A stretch of DNA of 64,000 nt from contig OW203762.1 of NCBI GenBank assembly GCA_934045905.1, positions 53,407,411-53,471,410 on the forward strand, given 5' to 3'. Numbering within the stretch: the stretch's first letter is position 1; every line of letters begins with the position of its first letter. A model generated the notes under the pieces. It saw only the letters and a list, made by a program, of their open reading frames with translations, was not told the DNA's origin and did no database searches. This document shows positions 11,220 through 22,500 of the stretch, one piece after another. The translations under genes were made by a program, and so were the position numbers. Origin of the DNA: Leuctra nigra. Lineage: Eukaryota; Arthropoda; Insecta; Plecoptera; Leuctridae.

Positions 11220-11900
11220 GTTTTCTTTGCTAATTAACAAAACGGGGAAAAAACGCAAAACGGAAAAAATCCACATTTTTGTGGGTTGGTTCCTTTTCAC
11301 TATTAAAATTTATACATTCACAACATTTTTTTTTTATTTATTTATTTTATTTCATAAGCCTTTTTTCCACGTTACAATAAAAATTATACAAAATTTACGA
11401 ATGTATAAAAGTTGTCAAGTAAAGCATAAACATATAAGTCAGCTGAACGTAACCAATTAAAAAGCGTACGTACTTACATATAATAAACAATAATTTCACA
11501 TTGATCAAAAAGGAACCAAGCTACATTTAATAAATTTTTGAAGTAACCACAGTGTGATTTAATTATTAGTAATTACAAAAAATATATAAAAATTCTGCCG
11601 ATCAAACAACAGAAAAATCACTGTAGTCCATACATTTTAAAAACTATTATGTAAAACGCGTTTTCCTTAATATCTCAGTTCATGATACCTGGGGTATGGT
11701 TCCTTCTAGTTCATTTTTGCATTTAATTTGTTTAAAATATGGTAAGAAGGAACGTCACAAATTTAATATTTTACTTGATGAATACCAGAAAGTGAAAGTA
11801 TCTACAGTCAGTTACTCAAAAAAGTATCTAGATAATGATTTGATAGAAAATTTTACTGTGTTTTACCGTGCATGTGCGTTAAATTGTAATTATTGAGTAA
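11220..11900. other. AT-rich sequence, no feature seen
   Basis: Poly-A/T rich sequence with short AT-biased open frames on both strands. A GGAACCAAGCTA word near 11513 and GGTTCCTTCTAG near 11698 are weakly inverted. Nothing else is supported. Confidence 0.4.
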
Positions 11901-12119
11901 GTACACCCAACAAATCATAAAACGGTATTTGAAAGAAACGGATTCGCTGCTGATCAGGTTCCTTGAAAATCAATCCTTGTTGTTATCAATGAAATCAGAG
12001 CATATTATCCACCTACTAGGTAGATGACGAGTTAGCAGAGACTTCAACATTGATGCCATCACATTTTTATCAGCTAATCCATTTCTTTCAAATACCGTCT
12101 TAACATTTGCTGAGTGTAC
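11901..12119. mobile_element. MITE with about 50-bp terminal inverted repeats
   Basis: The left end GTACACCCAACAAATCATAA, continuing through ACGGTATTTGAAAGAAACGG, is matched in reverse complement by the right end, which finishes GCTGAGTGTAC. Length is 219 bp. There is no coding capacity and no clear target-site duplication, so the superfamily is unassigned. Confidence 0.75.
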
Positions 12120-13729
12120 GGTAACTACACAAAATAGGAAATTTTATAAGTGTGAAAATGTGATCGCCTACATTCGTGAATTTCGATATTTAATCAAATT
12201 CAACGCGTATGAATAACAGAATATACAGTGTTGTGTTACGATGAAGAATGGAGGAACAGCAAAGAACAAACATCTCTGTCTTTGGAGGTAAGTGTACGAC
12301 CTACAAGTGGGTAAATGTGTGAACCTGCCTTTTCTAAATATTTTTCAAATTTGTGTGATTGAGCGAGCGAAGCGAGCGTCTCCTTTTGACTCTTTTGACA
12401 CGGACCTCTGTTTTTTTTTTTTTTTTTTGTTTTTACTTTTATCTGTTAACTAGAGCAATAGAAGTCGCACCGTTTCACCGAGCGACCTGAAATTTTGCAC
12501 ACATGTAGAGACAACCTTCTCTGTTTGCAGACCCAATTTTTTTTTTGAAATCCATTCATTGGTCATTGGTAAAATAAAATATCTCCTGATAGGTTGAAAA
12601 ATGAAAATGGTCTTCGATAAATGTTATCAAACTCATATTTTGCATGGTCATTAAGACCAACATTGTCTCTTATTTTACAAATTTTCATCCCAATCAGCTG
12701 AGAATGTACGAACTTACTTACATTTTAAATAGCTGTCAGAAATTAAGTATTGAAAATTAATGTTTTTCCACTACAATTGAATCAGATTTGCTTTATGTAC
12801 CAGTGTGTTTAGATGCTGTTTACAATTTTCAGTGAAAACCAGATACTTTTATGTTGATTGGGTGGATAATATTTTAATAATTCAATATAGAACGTATTTC
12901 CAAACAGATCATTTCAAGTTTTCGCAAAACTAAGGACCTTGATGAACTTTTGGCAATTCGTAGTTCTGATGGCCGTGCTTCCTGTGTGTTTCATAGAGTG
13001 GCATTTGTTCTCTTCTTGTGATCATGTCATTTCAAATCTCTCCAGCATTTTGCTTATTTTCGTTAAAAAGTTTGGCAATTTGGTGTTCTTTGTAAAGGTT
13101 TTAGTAAAGTTTCCCCGCTTTTATAGCAGGTGAACATTATTTATCGAGAGTTTTTGTCAGAACATTGATATTTCATTTCTTAATAGTCTTCTTCTACCAA
13201 TAGGTATACCTACTTGTGAAAACGTTGTATTCATTCCGTTTCTGAGCGTCTGTCTAGCCTGACATTTCCTTGAAGGATGCTAATTTTTTTAAAGGTTTGA
13301 TTCATTCAGTTTAAAACACTACATAGTCTTATTGTAATTGTGGAACGTTGGATTCATTCCGTTTCTAAACTAGGTCGAACTGTTGAACGTTTAATCTATA
13401 GGTTTAATAACGTTAAAACGTGTATTAGTTTTCTATGTGTTAACGCATCTTCGGTTCTATGTTTGCGCACGTGTCCGGTGCTCGCTCATCAACGCGTTTC
13501 ACGGAGCGTTTTCCTAGTTTATCTTCTATAGTCGTAAAAAGACAAATGTAAATTTACGTACCTATCAAAAGTTCGTTCTAATGTCATTGTGGTAAAAGCT
13601 TGGGTAAAAGAATATTTGCGAAATCTGAAAATCAAATTTGATGGCAGATCCCATTTTCTTTCACTCACATAAATATGTTCTATGAATAGAGTTATGTCAA
13701 CAAATTCAAGAACTTGTGCTTGAATTTGT
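12120..13729. other. Mostly unannotated stretch with one exon-like segment
   Basis: 12241-12287 reads ATG for 15 codons (MKNGGTAKNKHLCLW) and then a strong GTAAGT donor, so it could be a first exon. GAGCGAGCGAAGCGAGC sits at 12361 before a T run. 13470-13528 is a diverged match to the end of the 129-bp exon-like unit of the tandem array downstream (CTCATCAACGCGTTTCAC and CCTAGTTTA). Two related segments, ATTCATTCCGTTTCT, lie near 13230 and 13350. No gene is firmly supported. Confidence 0.35.
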
Positions 13730-13823
13730 TCAACTAATATTCAATGCATTCTAAATAGATTCTGAAAGTCTAGGTGAAAGTTGAAACCCAAAATTAAGTG
13801 CTGCAATGCTGCAATTCTGATAG
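13730..13823 (+). repeat. Dispersed repeat, copy 2
   Basis: Second copy of the segment at 10687-10765. It has a short extra piece (GTGAAAGTTG) and a doubled GCTGCAAT, and is followed by a TAG microsatellite. Confidence 0.85.
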
Positions 13824-13870
13824 TATGTAGTAGTAGTAGTAGTATGTATTATGTAGTGTATGTATGTACT

Positions 13871-15520
13871 ATTATTCCGTCATGAAACACTGTTTTGAAT
13901 GGTAATTAAGGACACTTCTAAAACAGACACTGATGTAATATTCAGGCAATATCTGAGTATAATAATAATAATAATATCAAAACGATTGTTTTATTTCAGA
14001 AAAACTTGGGACATGGCATTACTACATTCACCACATGATGTGATAATACTCAAGAAGGGACTGCCCTGCTGAAACACTTGCCAAGATCTCGCTTATCAAC
14101 GCGTTACACCGAGCTATTTCCTAGTTTAGTAAGTTGAAGATATAACTGTGCTACGTAAAACATATGAGATAATATCCTCAGTTATTACATACCTTTGACT
14201 GATTTCAATTTGTATTTGTATATTATTTTGATTTATGTTGTACGGTGTCTATTTAAATAAGTAATTTCTGTTACAGAATTTTTCATTGAACAATCCAAGT
14301 AACATGATCTAACAAAACAATGGCACCAAACCAATTCCGTCATGAATGTGCTGTTTAATGGTAATTAAGGACACTTCTAAATCATATCACTGATGTTATA
14401 TATTCAGGCAATATCTGAGTATAATAATAATAATAATATTAACATAACGATTGTTTTATTTCAGAAAAACTTGGGACATGGCATTACTACATTCACCACA
14501 TGATGTGATAATACTCAAGAAGGGACTGCCCTGCTGAAACTCTTGCCAAGATCTCGCTTATCAACGCGTTACACCGAGCTATTTCCTAGTTTAGTAAGTT
14601 GAAGATATAACCAATTACTTTAATAATGAAGGTAACTATTATTAATGTATTTGGTAAAACATATGAGATAATATCCTCAGTTATTACATACCTTCGACTG
14701 TTTTCAATTTGTATTTGCATATTATTTTGATTAATGTTGTACGGTGTCTATTTAAATAAGTAATTTCTGTTACAGAATTTTTCATTCAACAATCCAAGTA
14801 ACATGATCCAACAAAACAATGGCACCAAACCAATTCCGTCAAGAATGCACTGTTTAATGGTAATTAAGGACACTTCTAAATCAGATCACTGATGTTATAT
14901 TATACTCAGGCAATATCTGAGTATAATAATAATTATATTAACATAGGTAACGATTGTTTTATTTCAGAAAAACTTGGGACATGGCATTACTACATTCACC
15001 ACATGATGTGATAATACTCAAGAAGGGACTGCCCTGCTGAAACTCTTGCCAAGATCTCGCTTATCAACGCGTTACACCGAGCTATTTCCTAGTTTAGTAA
15101 GTTGAAGATATAACTGTGCTACGTAAAACATATGAGATAATATCCTCAGTTATTACATACCTTTGACTGATTTCAATTTGTATTTGTATATTATTTTGAT
15201 TTATGTTGTACGGTGTCTATTTAAATAAGTAATTTATGTTACAGAATTCTTCATTGAACAATCCAAGTAACATGATCCAACAAAACAATGGCACCAAACC
15301 AATTCCGTCATGAAACACTGTTTTGAATGGTAATTAAAGACGCTTATTGTACTAGTCTATCTAAAACAAATAACTGATGTAATATTCAACGATTCTTTAT
15401 TTCAGAAAAAAACTTGGGGCATGGCATTACTACATTTACCACATTCAATGATGATGTTTTAGTACCCAAGAAGGGACTTCCCTGCTGAAACTATTTCCAA
15501 GATCTTAACAAGATTTTGTC
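13871..15520. repeat. Tandem array of about 470-bp units with exon-like cores
   Basis: Units start at about 13871, 14333, 14832 and 15301 (ATTCCGTCA..GAATG..GGTAATTAA), the last being truncated and diverged. Each of the first three holds a segment of exactly 129 bp (14000-14128, 14465-14593, 14968-15096). It is preceded by a TTTTATTTCAG acceptor-like sequence and followed by GTAAGT. A second acceptor-like TTTCTGTTACAG or TTTATGTTACAG precedes the unit joint. All three frames of the 129-bp segment contain stops. If transcribed it would be non-coding or encode only a short peptide. Unit length varies partly through an AAT microsatellite. Confidence 0.85.
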
Positions 15521-15547
15521 AAATATTAACAATTTCATTGTCTGAAT

Positions 15548-16229
15548 CAGCGATTCTTAAATTATGGTCCGCGGAGGCCTCACAGGGGGTCCGCGAAGAC
15601 TCAAGAAATAGCATTGAATATTTATATTGGGTTTAAATATAAAATTTAAAATACACTTAAACTCAATAAAAATATAGGGTAGGTATACATGTTTAAGTGT
15701 GTGCTTCTTCTCCCCTTCCTCCTATTGTGGAGTAATTCTTAACTCTACGTCACTAAAATTACATTAATTTTTTTTAAACATGTTCTCATTATTGTGAAAA
15801 AATACTTTGTAAGCCAAAAATAAAAACGACAAAAATTATTGTCCAAATCGCATAGGTAAATATAGTCCAAATTCACTTTCGAATTTCAAAAATTTCCCGG
15901 TCTTTTCGGACCTATCCCTTGTCGCTATAAGGGGCCCTCCCCACATTGTTTCGTGCGCAAAATGTTTCCCCGTAATTAGTCGTGCCGTACTAATATAGAA
16001 TACAAATATTTAAATGAAAAATAATGCTACATTCCAATAATCTTTATTATTTCATATTATTATCAAAGTTAGACTATCTTTGGGAATAAAGAATAGAATT
16101 CTAATCTGATATGATGAATGGGGGAATATTCCAAAAATGTTACGGGTAAGTTTTGGGGGTCCGCGACAACAAACTAAACTACCTATGTTTTAAGGGGGTC
16201 CGCGGGGTAGAAAAGTATAAGAAACGCTG
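15548..16229. mobile_element. Non-autonomous hAT element, 682 bp
   Basis: The ends are CAGCGATTCTTAAATTATGG and its imperfect complement ending AAGTATAAGAAACGCTG, followed inward by GGTCCGCGG-type motifs. The flanking 8 bp are GTCTGAAT (15540-15547) and GTCTAAAT (16230-16237), a 7/8 target-site duplication. The CAGCG end and 8-bp duplication are typical of hAT. No transposase frame is present. A relative with similar ends lies in a puf intron at 50651-51179. Confidence 0.85.
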
Positions 16230-16237
16230 GTCTAAAT

Positions 16238-17879
16238 AAAAAAAAAATCTAAACAAGAATACAAGATCTCGCCAAAAGAAGTAAAATATTATCATTTAAA
16301 AAAAAATTAGAGTCAAACTTTCTAGAAATACAATCAAGACAATATTACAATGATCTTGGCAAGACTTCTCAGCAGGTAGTGTGCAAAGGCATGCACACTA
16401 CCTTCTTACTCGTCCCTCTATACCCAGTACCAAGATTTTTTATTGTGACGGTAATGAGATAAAATTATTTTTAATGTATCTCGTGACTACTTTTCTCTTC
16501 ATTTCATTTTACAGGACATATAGCCACAGCCTCTTTGAAAGCCGATGACAAAATTCCATTGTATAGAGGCGAAGAACTGCAAACCAGGATCGGTAACCGC
16601 TCCATCCAATGCATTTGTATATTTTGTAATTATATTGTTTCCATTTGTCTATAGGTATTAAATTTTTTACAGGGCCAAATTTAGTTGTGAGTTAATTTTT
16701 AATAGTGTATTACAATTATTACATTATGATTAATAAAAACAGTTTCATATTTCAACACAAACATGAAATATTATTGCAACTGTTGAATGAACCATCGTTT
16801 CCATTTGTCCTTGATTTTTAGCGTTTTTATTAAAAGTTAGATGTTAAAACTTTGTAAAGAATGTTGAACCCATAAATTAATAAATTCCCACATGTTGAAT
16901 AGCTTGAATGCTGTCAAAATACTCTCCTGGTGCCATTCCCCTCCACCCCGACACAACGATTATTCACATAAAGACTTTCACCTTTATTAGATAGTAATTA
17001 AAACCAATAATTTCTTTAATGTTAAATTAATGGTTCAATACTTTCTTTTAAGCCAATTGTGTTCATTTCCGAACAAATTTCCTTGATCTCATGCGCTTAT
17101 AGAACAGGACCTAGTGAACCCTGCATGAGAATGCATACGGAAGATTGTTTTACTAAGATTGAAATAGGTGGTCAACGACTGGGTCTGATTCAAGGGGTAC
17201 CAAATATTCTCCAATATTATGATATCATGCCATAAGTCAGAGCTCGGAGGTTATGACAGTGATTGGCATTGCACCTTACTGTGCACATGCTGTGCACTGG
17301 CTCTTTTAACCAATATATTGTCTCCAATGTTGATGTAATGCATGTAATTAAGCAAAATATTAAGCGTAAGTACATACAGTCTAGGAAAACGAGTTTCCAT
17401 TCTATTTTTTTTTTAAAGATTTCATTGAGATTTTGTGTGGAAACTTATCCCTTGTGCAGATCTTGTATAATATGTATGGGCATATTTATAATCATTTTAT
17501 ATAAAAATATTTTGAAAATAGATTCAATTATATACAAAAATGATTTACATACCCATTGCATTTATATTATTGTGATATTGACATTCTACATGATAATTAT
17601 AATATAATATGCAAGTAAGTAGGCACCTGTGCGAAATATCTAATGATAAAATAAATTTACACTAAAAGTGTGATATTAATTCTGGCCACACACATGCTCT
17701 TCTAAATTCTTGATGAATTCAAATCTATGGGCTGTTGAATGCATTACGAAATAACACCTAGAAATGCTTCGGAATTATGGAACTTTTAAGACCTTTTATT
17801 GTTCTGAATCTTTACATACTCGTATTTTGTTCGATACTGTTTTTCAACATTCATCAATCTTACATTTGTAATGGTATCA
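16238..17879. other. AT-rich stretch with one weak exon-like segment
   Basis: 16350-16375 (GATCTTGGCAAGACTTCTCAGCAGG) is an inverted partial match to the 129-bp unit of the tandem array. 16515-16591 has a TTTTACAG acceptor, an open frame reading HIATASLKADDKIPLYRG and a GT donor, so it may be an exon. I recognise no family. The AT-rich open frame at 17263-17607 has hydrophobic low-complexity content and is probably chance. Confidence 0.3.
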
Positions 17880-19516
17880 TCCTAGTGGAACACATCTGGA
17901 TATCTGGTTTTAGGTATAATCGGTCTGGTAATGTTTGATAACTTCTGGAGCTTCTGGATATGTCTGGTATACCAACTTCTATAGACACCTTGGTCTGGTA
18001 TAGTCGGTCCAACTCCGGTAATGTCTGATTAGGTCTGGATATATCTGGCATAATCAGTCTGGTAATGTCTGATAATTTCTGGATATGTCTGGTATAGTCG
18101 GTCTGGCAATTTCTGATTAGGTCTGTATATATCTGGCATAATCAGTCTGGTAATGTCTGATTACTTCTGGATATTTCTGGTATAGTCTGGTAATGTCTGA
18201 TAACTTCTAAATATGGCTGGTATAGTCGGTCTGGTCATGTCAATAGGTCTGGATATTTCTGGTAGTCAGTCCGGTAATGTCTGTATACTTCTGGATATGT
18301 CTGATAACTTCTGGATATGTCTGGTATAGTCTGGTGATGTCTGATAACTTCTGGATGTGTCTGGTAATGTCTGATAACTTCTGGATGTGTCTGGTAATGT
18401 CTGATAACTTCTGGATATGTCTGGTATAGTCTGGTGATGTCTGATAACTTCTGGATATGTCTGGTATATCGGTCTGGTAATGTCTGATAACTTCTGGATA
18501 TGTCTGGTGTAGTCTGGAAATGTCTGATAACTTCTGGATATGTCTGGTATAGTCTGGTGATGTCTGATAACTTCTGGTATAGTCTGGTGATGTCTGATAA
18601 CTTCTAGATATGTCTGGTATAGTCTGGTAATGTCCGATAACTTCTGGATATGTCTGGTATAGTCTGGTGATGTCTGATAACTTCTGGATATGTCTGGTAT
18701 ATCGGTCTGGTAATGTCTGACAACTTCTGGATATGTCTGGTATAGTCTGGTGATATCTGATTACTTCTGGATATGTCTGGTGATGTCTGATAACTTCTGG
18801 ATATGTCTGGTATAGTCCGGTAATGTCTGACTACTTCTGGATATGTCTGGTATAGTCTGGTAATGTCTGATAACTTCTGGATATGTCTGGTATAGTCCGG
18901 TAAGGTCTGATTACTTCTGGATATGTCTGGTATATCGGTCTGGTAATGTCTGAATACTTCTGGATATGTCTGGTTTAGTCTGGTGAGGTCTGATTACTTC
19001 TGGATATGTCTGGTACAGTCTGGTAATGTCTGATAACTTCTGGATAAGTCTGGTATAGTCGGTCTGGTTATGTCTGATTAGGTCTGGATATTTCTGGGAT
19101 AGTCAGTCCGGTGATGTCTGATTACTTCTGGATGTGTCTGGTACAGTCTGGTAATGTCTGATAGCTTCTGGTTATGTCTGGTGTATTCGGTCTGGTAATG
19201 TCTGATTACTTCTGGTTATGACTGGTGCATTCACTGTCTGGTAATATCTGATTATTTCTGATAAATTCTTGTCAGTTCCAAGACATTTGTCTGGTAAAGT
19301 CTGATAGTGTCTTGTCAGTTTCGTCTGGCTATGTCTGATATGTCTGGATAACTCTGATAAAAGAAAGTGAAATGTGTTCTGATATTGTCTGGTATTGTCT
19401 GTTATTGTCTGAGTCTGATTATGTCTGTTCCAAATTCTGGAGTAGGTCTGGACACCATTTCTGGTCTTGTCTGACTAGTTCTGGTGTCTGGACTTTACTC
19501 CAGACAGTAGTCGAGA
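17880..19516. repeat. Regular TCTGG array, right arm of the foldback-like element
   Basis: The 10-bp unit is clearest here. Blocks of four units (TCTGGTATAG, TCTGGTGATG, TCTGATAACT, TCTGGATATG) repeat with a 40-bp period over much of 18290-19030. Units become more divergent towards both edges. The array ends in the shared terminal sequence TTTTTCAAGCAGGGTGG (19517-19533), which abuts the 123-bp satellite. Confidence 0.92.
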
Positions 19517-19530
19517 TTTTTCAAGCAGGG

Positions 19531-22500
19531 TGGTGCCACTACATGTCCAACCTCCTGCCCCACCACTAAGCCGACAGCAGTGTGCGCCATGAGCAAAGCT
19601 ATGGACAGTCACATGTCATGTCTCTGTTTAGTTCTGGCAGTGGATCTTGTGGCTGGTGCCACTACATGTCCAACCTCCTGCCCCACCACTAAGCCGACAG
19701 CAGTGTGCGCCATGAGCAAAGCTATGGACAGTCACATGTCATGTCTCTGTTTAGTTCTAGCAGTGGATCTTGTGGCTGGTGCCACTACATGTCCAACCTC
19801 CTGCCCCACCACTAAGCTGACAGCAGTGTGCGCCATGAGCAAAGCTATGGACAGTCACATGTCATGTCTCTGTTTAGTTCTGGCAGTGGATCTTGTGGCT
19901 GGTGCCACTACATGTCCAACCTCCTGCCCCACCACTAAGCTGACAGCAGTGTGCGCCATGAGCAAAGCTATGGACAGTCACATGTCATGTCTCTGTTTAG
20001 TTCTGGCAGTGGATCTTGTGGCTGGTGCCACTACATGTCCAACCTCCTGCCCCACCACTAAGCTGACAGCAGTGTGCGCCATGAGCAAAGCTATGGACAG
20101 TCACATGTCATGTCTCTGTTTAGTTCTGGCAGTGGATCTTGTGGCTGGTGCCACTACATGTCCAACCTCCTGCCCCACCACTAAGCTGGCAGCAGTGTGC
20201 GCCATGAGCAAAGCTATGGACAGTCACATGTCATGTCTCTGTTTAGTTCTGGCAGTGGATCTTGTGGCTGGTGCCACTACATGTCCAACCTCCTGCCCCA
20301 CCACTAAGCTGACAGCAGTGTGCGCCATGAGCAAAGCTATGGACAGTCACATGTCATGTCTCTGTTTAGTTCTGGCAGTGGATCTTGTGGCTGGTGCCAC
20401 TACATGTCCAACCTCCTGCCCCACCACTAAGCTGACAGCAGTGTGCGCCATGAGCAAAGCTATGGACAGTCACATGTCATGTCTCTGTTTAGTTCTGGCA
20501 GTGGATCTTGTGGCTGGTGCCACTACATGTCCAACCTCCTGCCCCACCACTAAGCTGACAGCAGTGTGCGCCATGAGCAAAGCTATGGACAGTCACATGT
20601 CATGTCTCTGTTTAGTTCTGGCAGTGGATCTTGTGGCTGGTGCCACTACATGTCCAACCTCCTGCCCCACCACTAAGCTGACAGCAGTGAGCGCCATGAG
20701 CAAAGCTATGGACAGTCACATGTCATGTCATTGTTTAGTTCTGGCAGTGGATCTTGTGGCTGGTGCCACTACATGTCCAACCTCCTGCCCCACCACTAAG
20801 CTGACAGCAGTGTGCGCCATGAGCAAAGCTATGGACAGTCACATGTCATGTCTCTGTTTAGTTCTGGCAGTGGATCTTGTGGCTGGTGCCACTACATGTC
20901 CAACCTCCTGCCCCACCACTAAGCTGACAGCAGTGTGCGCCATGAGCAAAGCTATGGACAGTCACATGTCATGTCTCTGTTTAGTTCTGGCAGTGGATCT
21001 TGTGGCTGGTGCCACTACATGTCCAACCTCCTGCCCCACCACTAAGCTGACAGCAGTGTGCGCCATGAGCAAAGCTATGGACAGTCACATGTCATGTCTC
21101 TGTTTAGTTCTGGCAGTGGATCTTGTGGCTGGTGCCACTACATGTCCAACCTCCTGCCCCACCACTAAGCTGACAGCAGTGTGCGCCATGAGCAAAGCTA
21201 TGGACAGTCACATGTCATGTCTCTGTTTAGTTCTGGCAGTGGATCTTGTGGCTGGTGCCACTACATGTCCAACCTCCTGCCCCACCACTAAGCTGACAGC
21301 AGTGTGCGCCATGAGCAAAGCTATGGACAGTCACATGTCATGTCTCTGTTTAGTTCTGGCAGTGGATCTTGTGGCTGGTGCCACTACATGTCCAACCTCC
21401 TGCCCCACCACTAAGCTGACAGCAGTGTGCGCCATGAGCAAAGCTATGGACAGTCACATGTCATGTCTCTGTTTAGTTCTAGCAGTGGATCTTGTGGCTG
21501 GTGCCACTACATGTCCAACCTCCTGCCCCACCACTAAGCTGACAGCAGTGTGCGCCATGAGCAAAGCTATGGACAGTCACATGTCATGTCTCTGTTTAGT
21601 TCTAGCAGTGGATCTTGTGGCTGGTGCCACTACATGTCCAACCTCCTGCCCCACCACTAAGCTGACAGCAGTGTGCGCCATGAGCAAAGCTATGGACAGT
21701 CACATGTCATGTCTCTGTTTAGTTCTGGCAGTGGATCTTGTGGCTGGTGCCACTACATGTCCAACCTCCTGCCCCACCACTAAGCTGACAGCAGTGTGCG
21801 CCATGAGCAAAGCTATGGACAGTCACATGTCATGTCTCTGTTTAGTTCTGGCAGTGGATCTTGTGGCTGGTGCCACTACATGTCCAACCTCCTGCCCCAC
21901 CACTAAGCTGACAGCAGTGTGCGCCATGAGCAAAGCTATGGACAGTCACATGTCATGTCTCTGTTTAGTTCTGGCAGTGGATCTTGTGGCTGGTGCCACT
22001 ACATGTCCAACCTCCTGCCCCACCACTAAGCTGGCAGCAGTGTGCGCCATGAGCAAAGCTATGGACAGTCACATGTCATGTCTCTGTTTAGTTCTGGCAG
22101 TGGATCTTGTGGCTGGTGCCACTACATGTCCAACCTCCTGCCCCACCACTAAGCTGACAGCAGTGTGCGCCATGAGCAAAGCTATGGACAGTCACATGTC
22201 ATGTCTCTGTTTAGTTCTGGCAGTGGATCTTGTGGCTGGTGCCACTACATGTCCAACCTCCTGCCCCACCACTAAGCTGACAGCAGTGTGCGCCATGAGC
22301 AAAGCTATGGACAGTCACATGTCATGTCTCTGTTTAGTTCTGGCAGTGGATCTTGTGGCTGGTGCCACTACATGTCCAACCTCCTGCCCCACCACTAAGC
22401 TGACAGCAGTGTGCGCCATGAGCAAAGCTATGGACAGTCACATGTCATGTCTCTGTTTAGTTCTGGCAGTGGATCTTGTGGCTGGTGCCACTACATGTCC

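Larger units (their letters stand above)
6402..19533. mobile_element. Candidate 13.1-kb foldback-like element with repeat-array arms
   Basis: The 17 bases CCACCCTGCTTGAAAAA at 6402-6418 recur as an exact reverse complement at 19517-19533. Similarity continues inward for some 50 bp (TCTGGAGTA..CCAGACA on the left, its complement on the right). Inside each end is an array of degenerate 10-bp CCAGA/TCTGG units in opposite orientation. Long inverted repeats made of short tandem units are the hallmark of foldback (FB) transposons known in Drosophila. The interior (8713-17879) has no recognisable transposase. No target-site duplication is evident, because the left flank is GC palindromes and the right flank is satellite. 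It may be one element, or two partial ones combined. Confidence 0.5.

Noticed and set aside
17263..17607. 114-residue hydrophobic open frame
   Set aside because: AT-rich, low-complexity composition, no recognisable domain, and no splice context.
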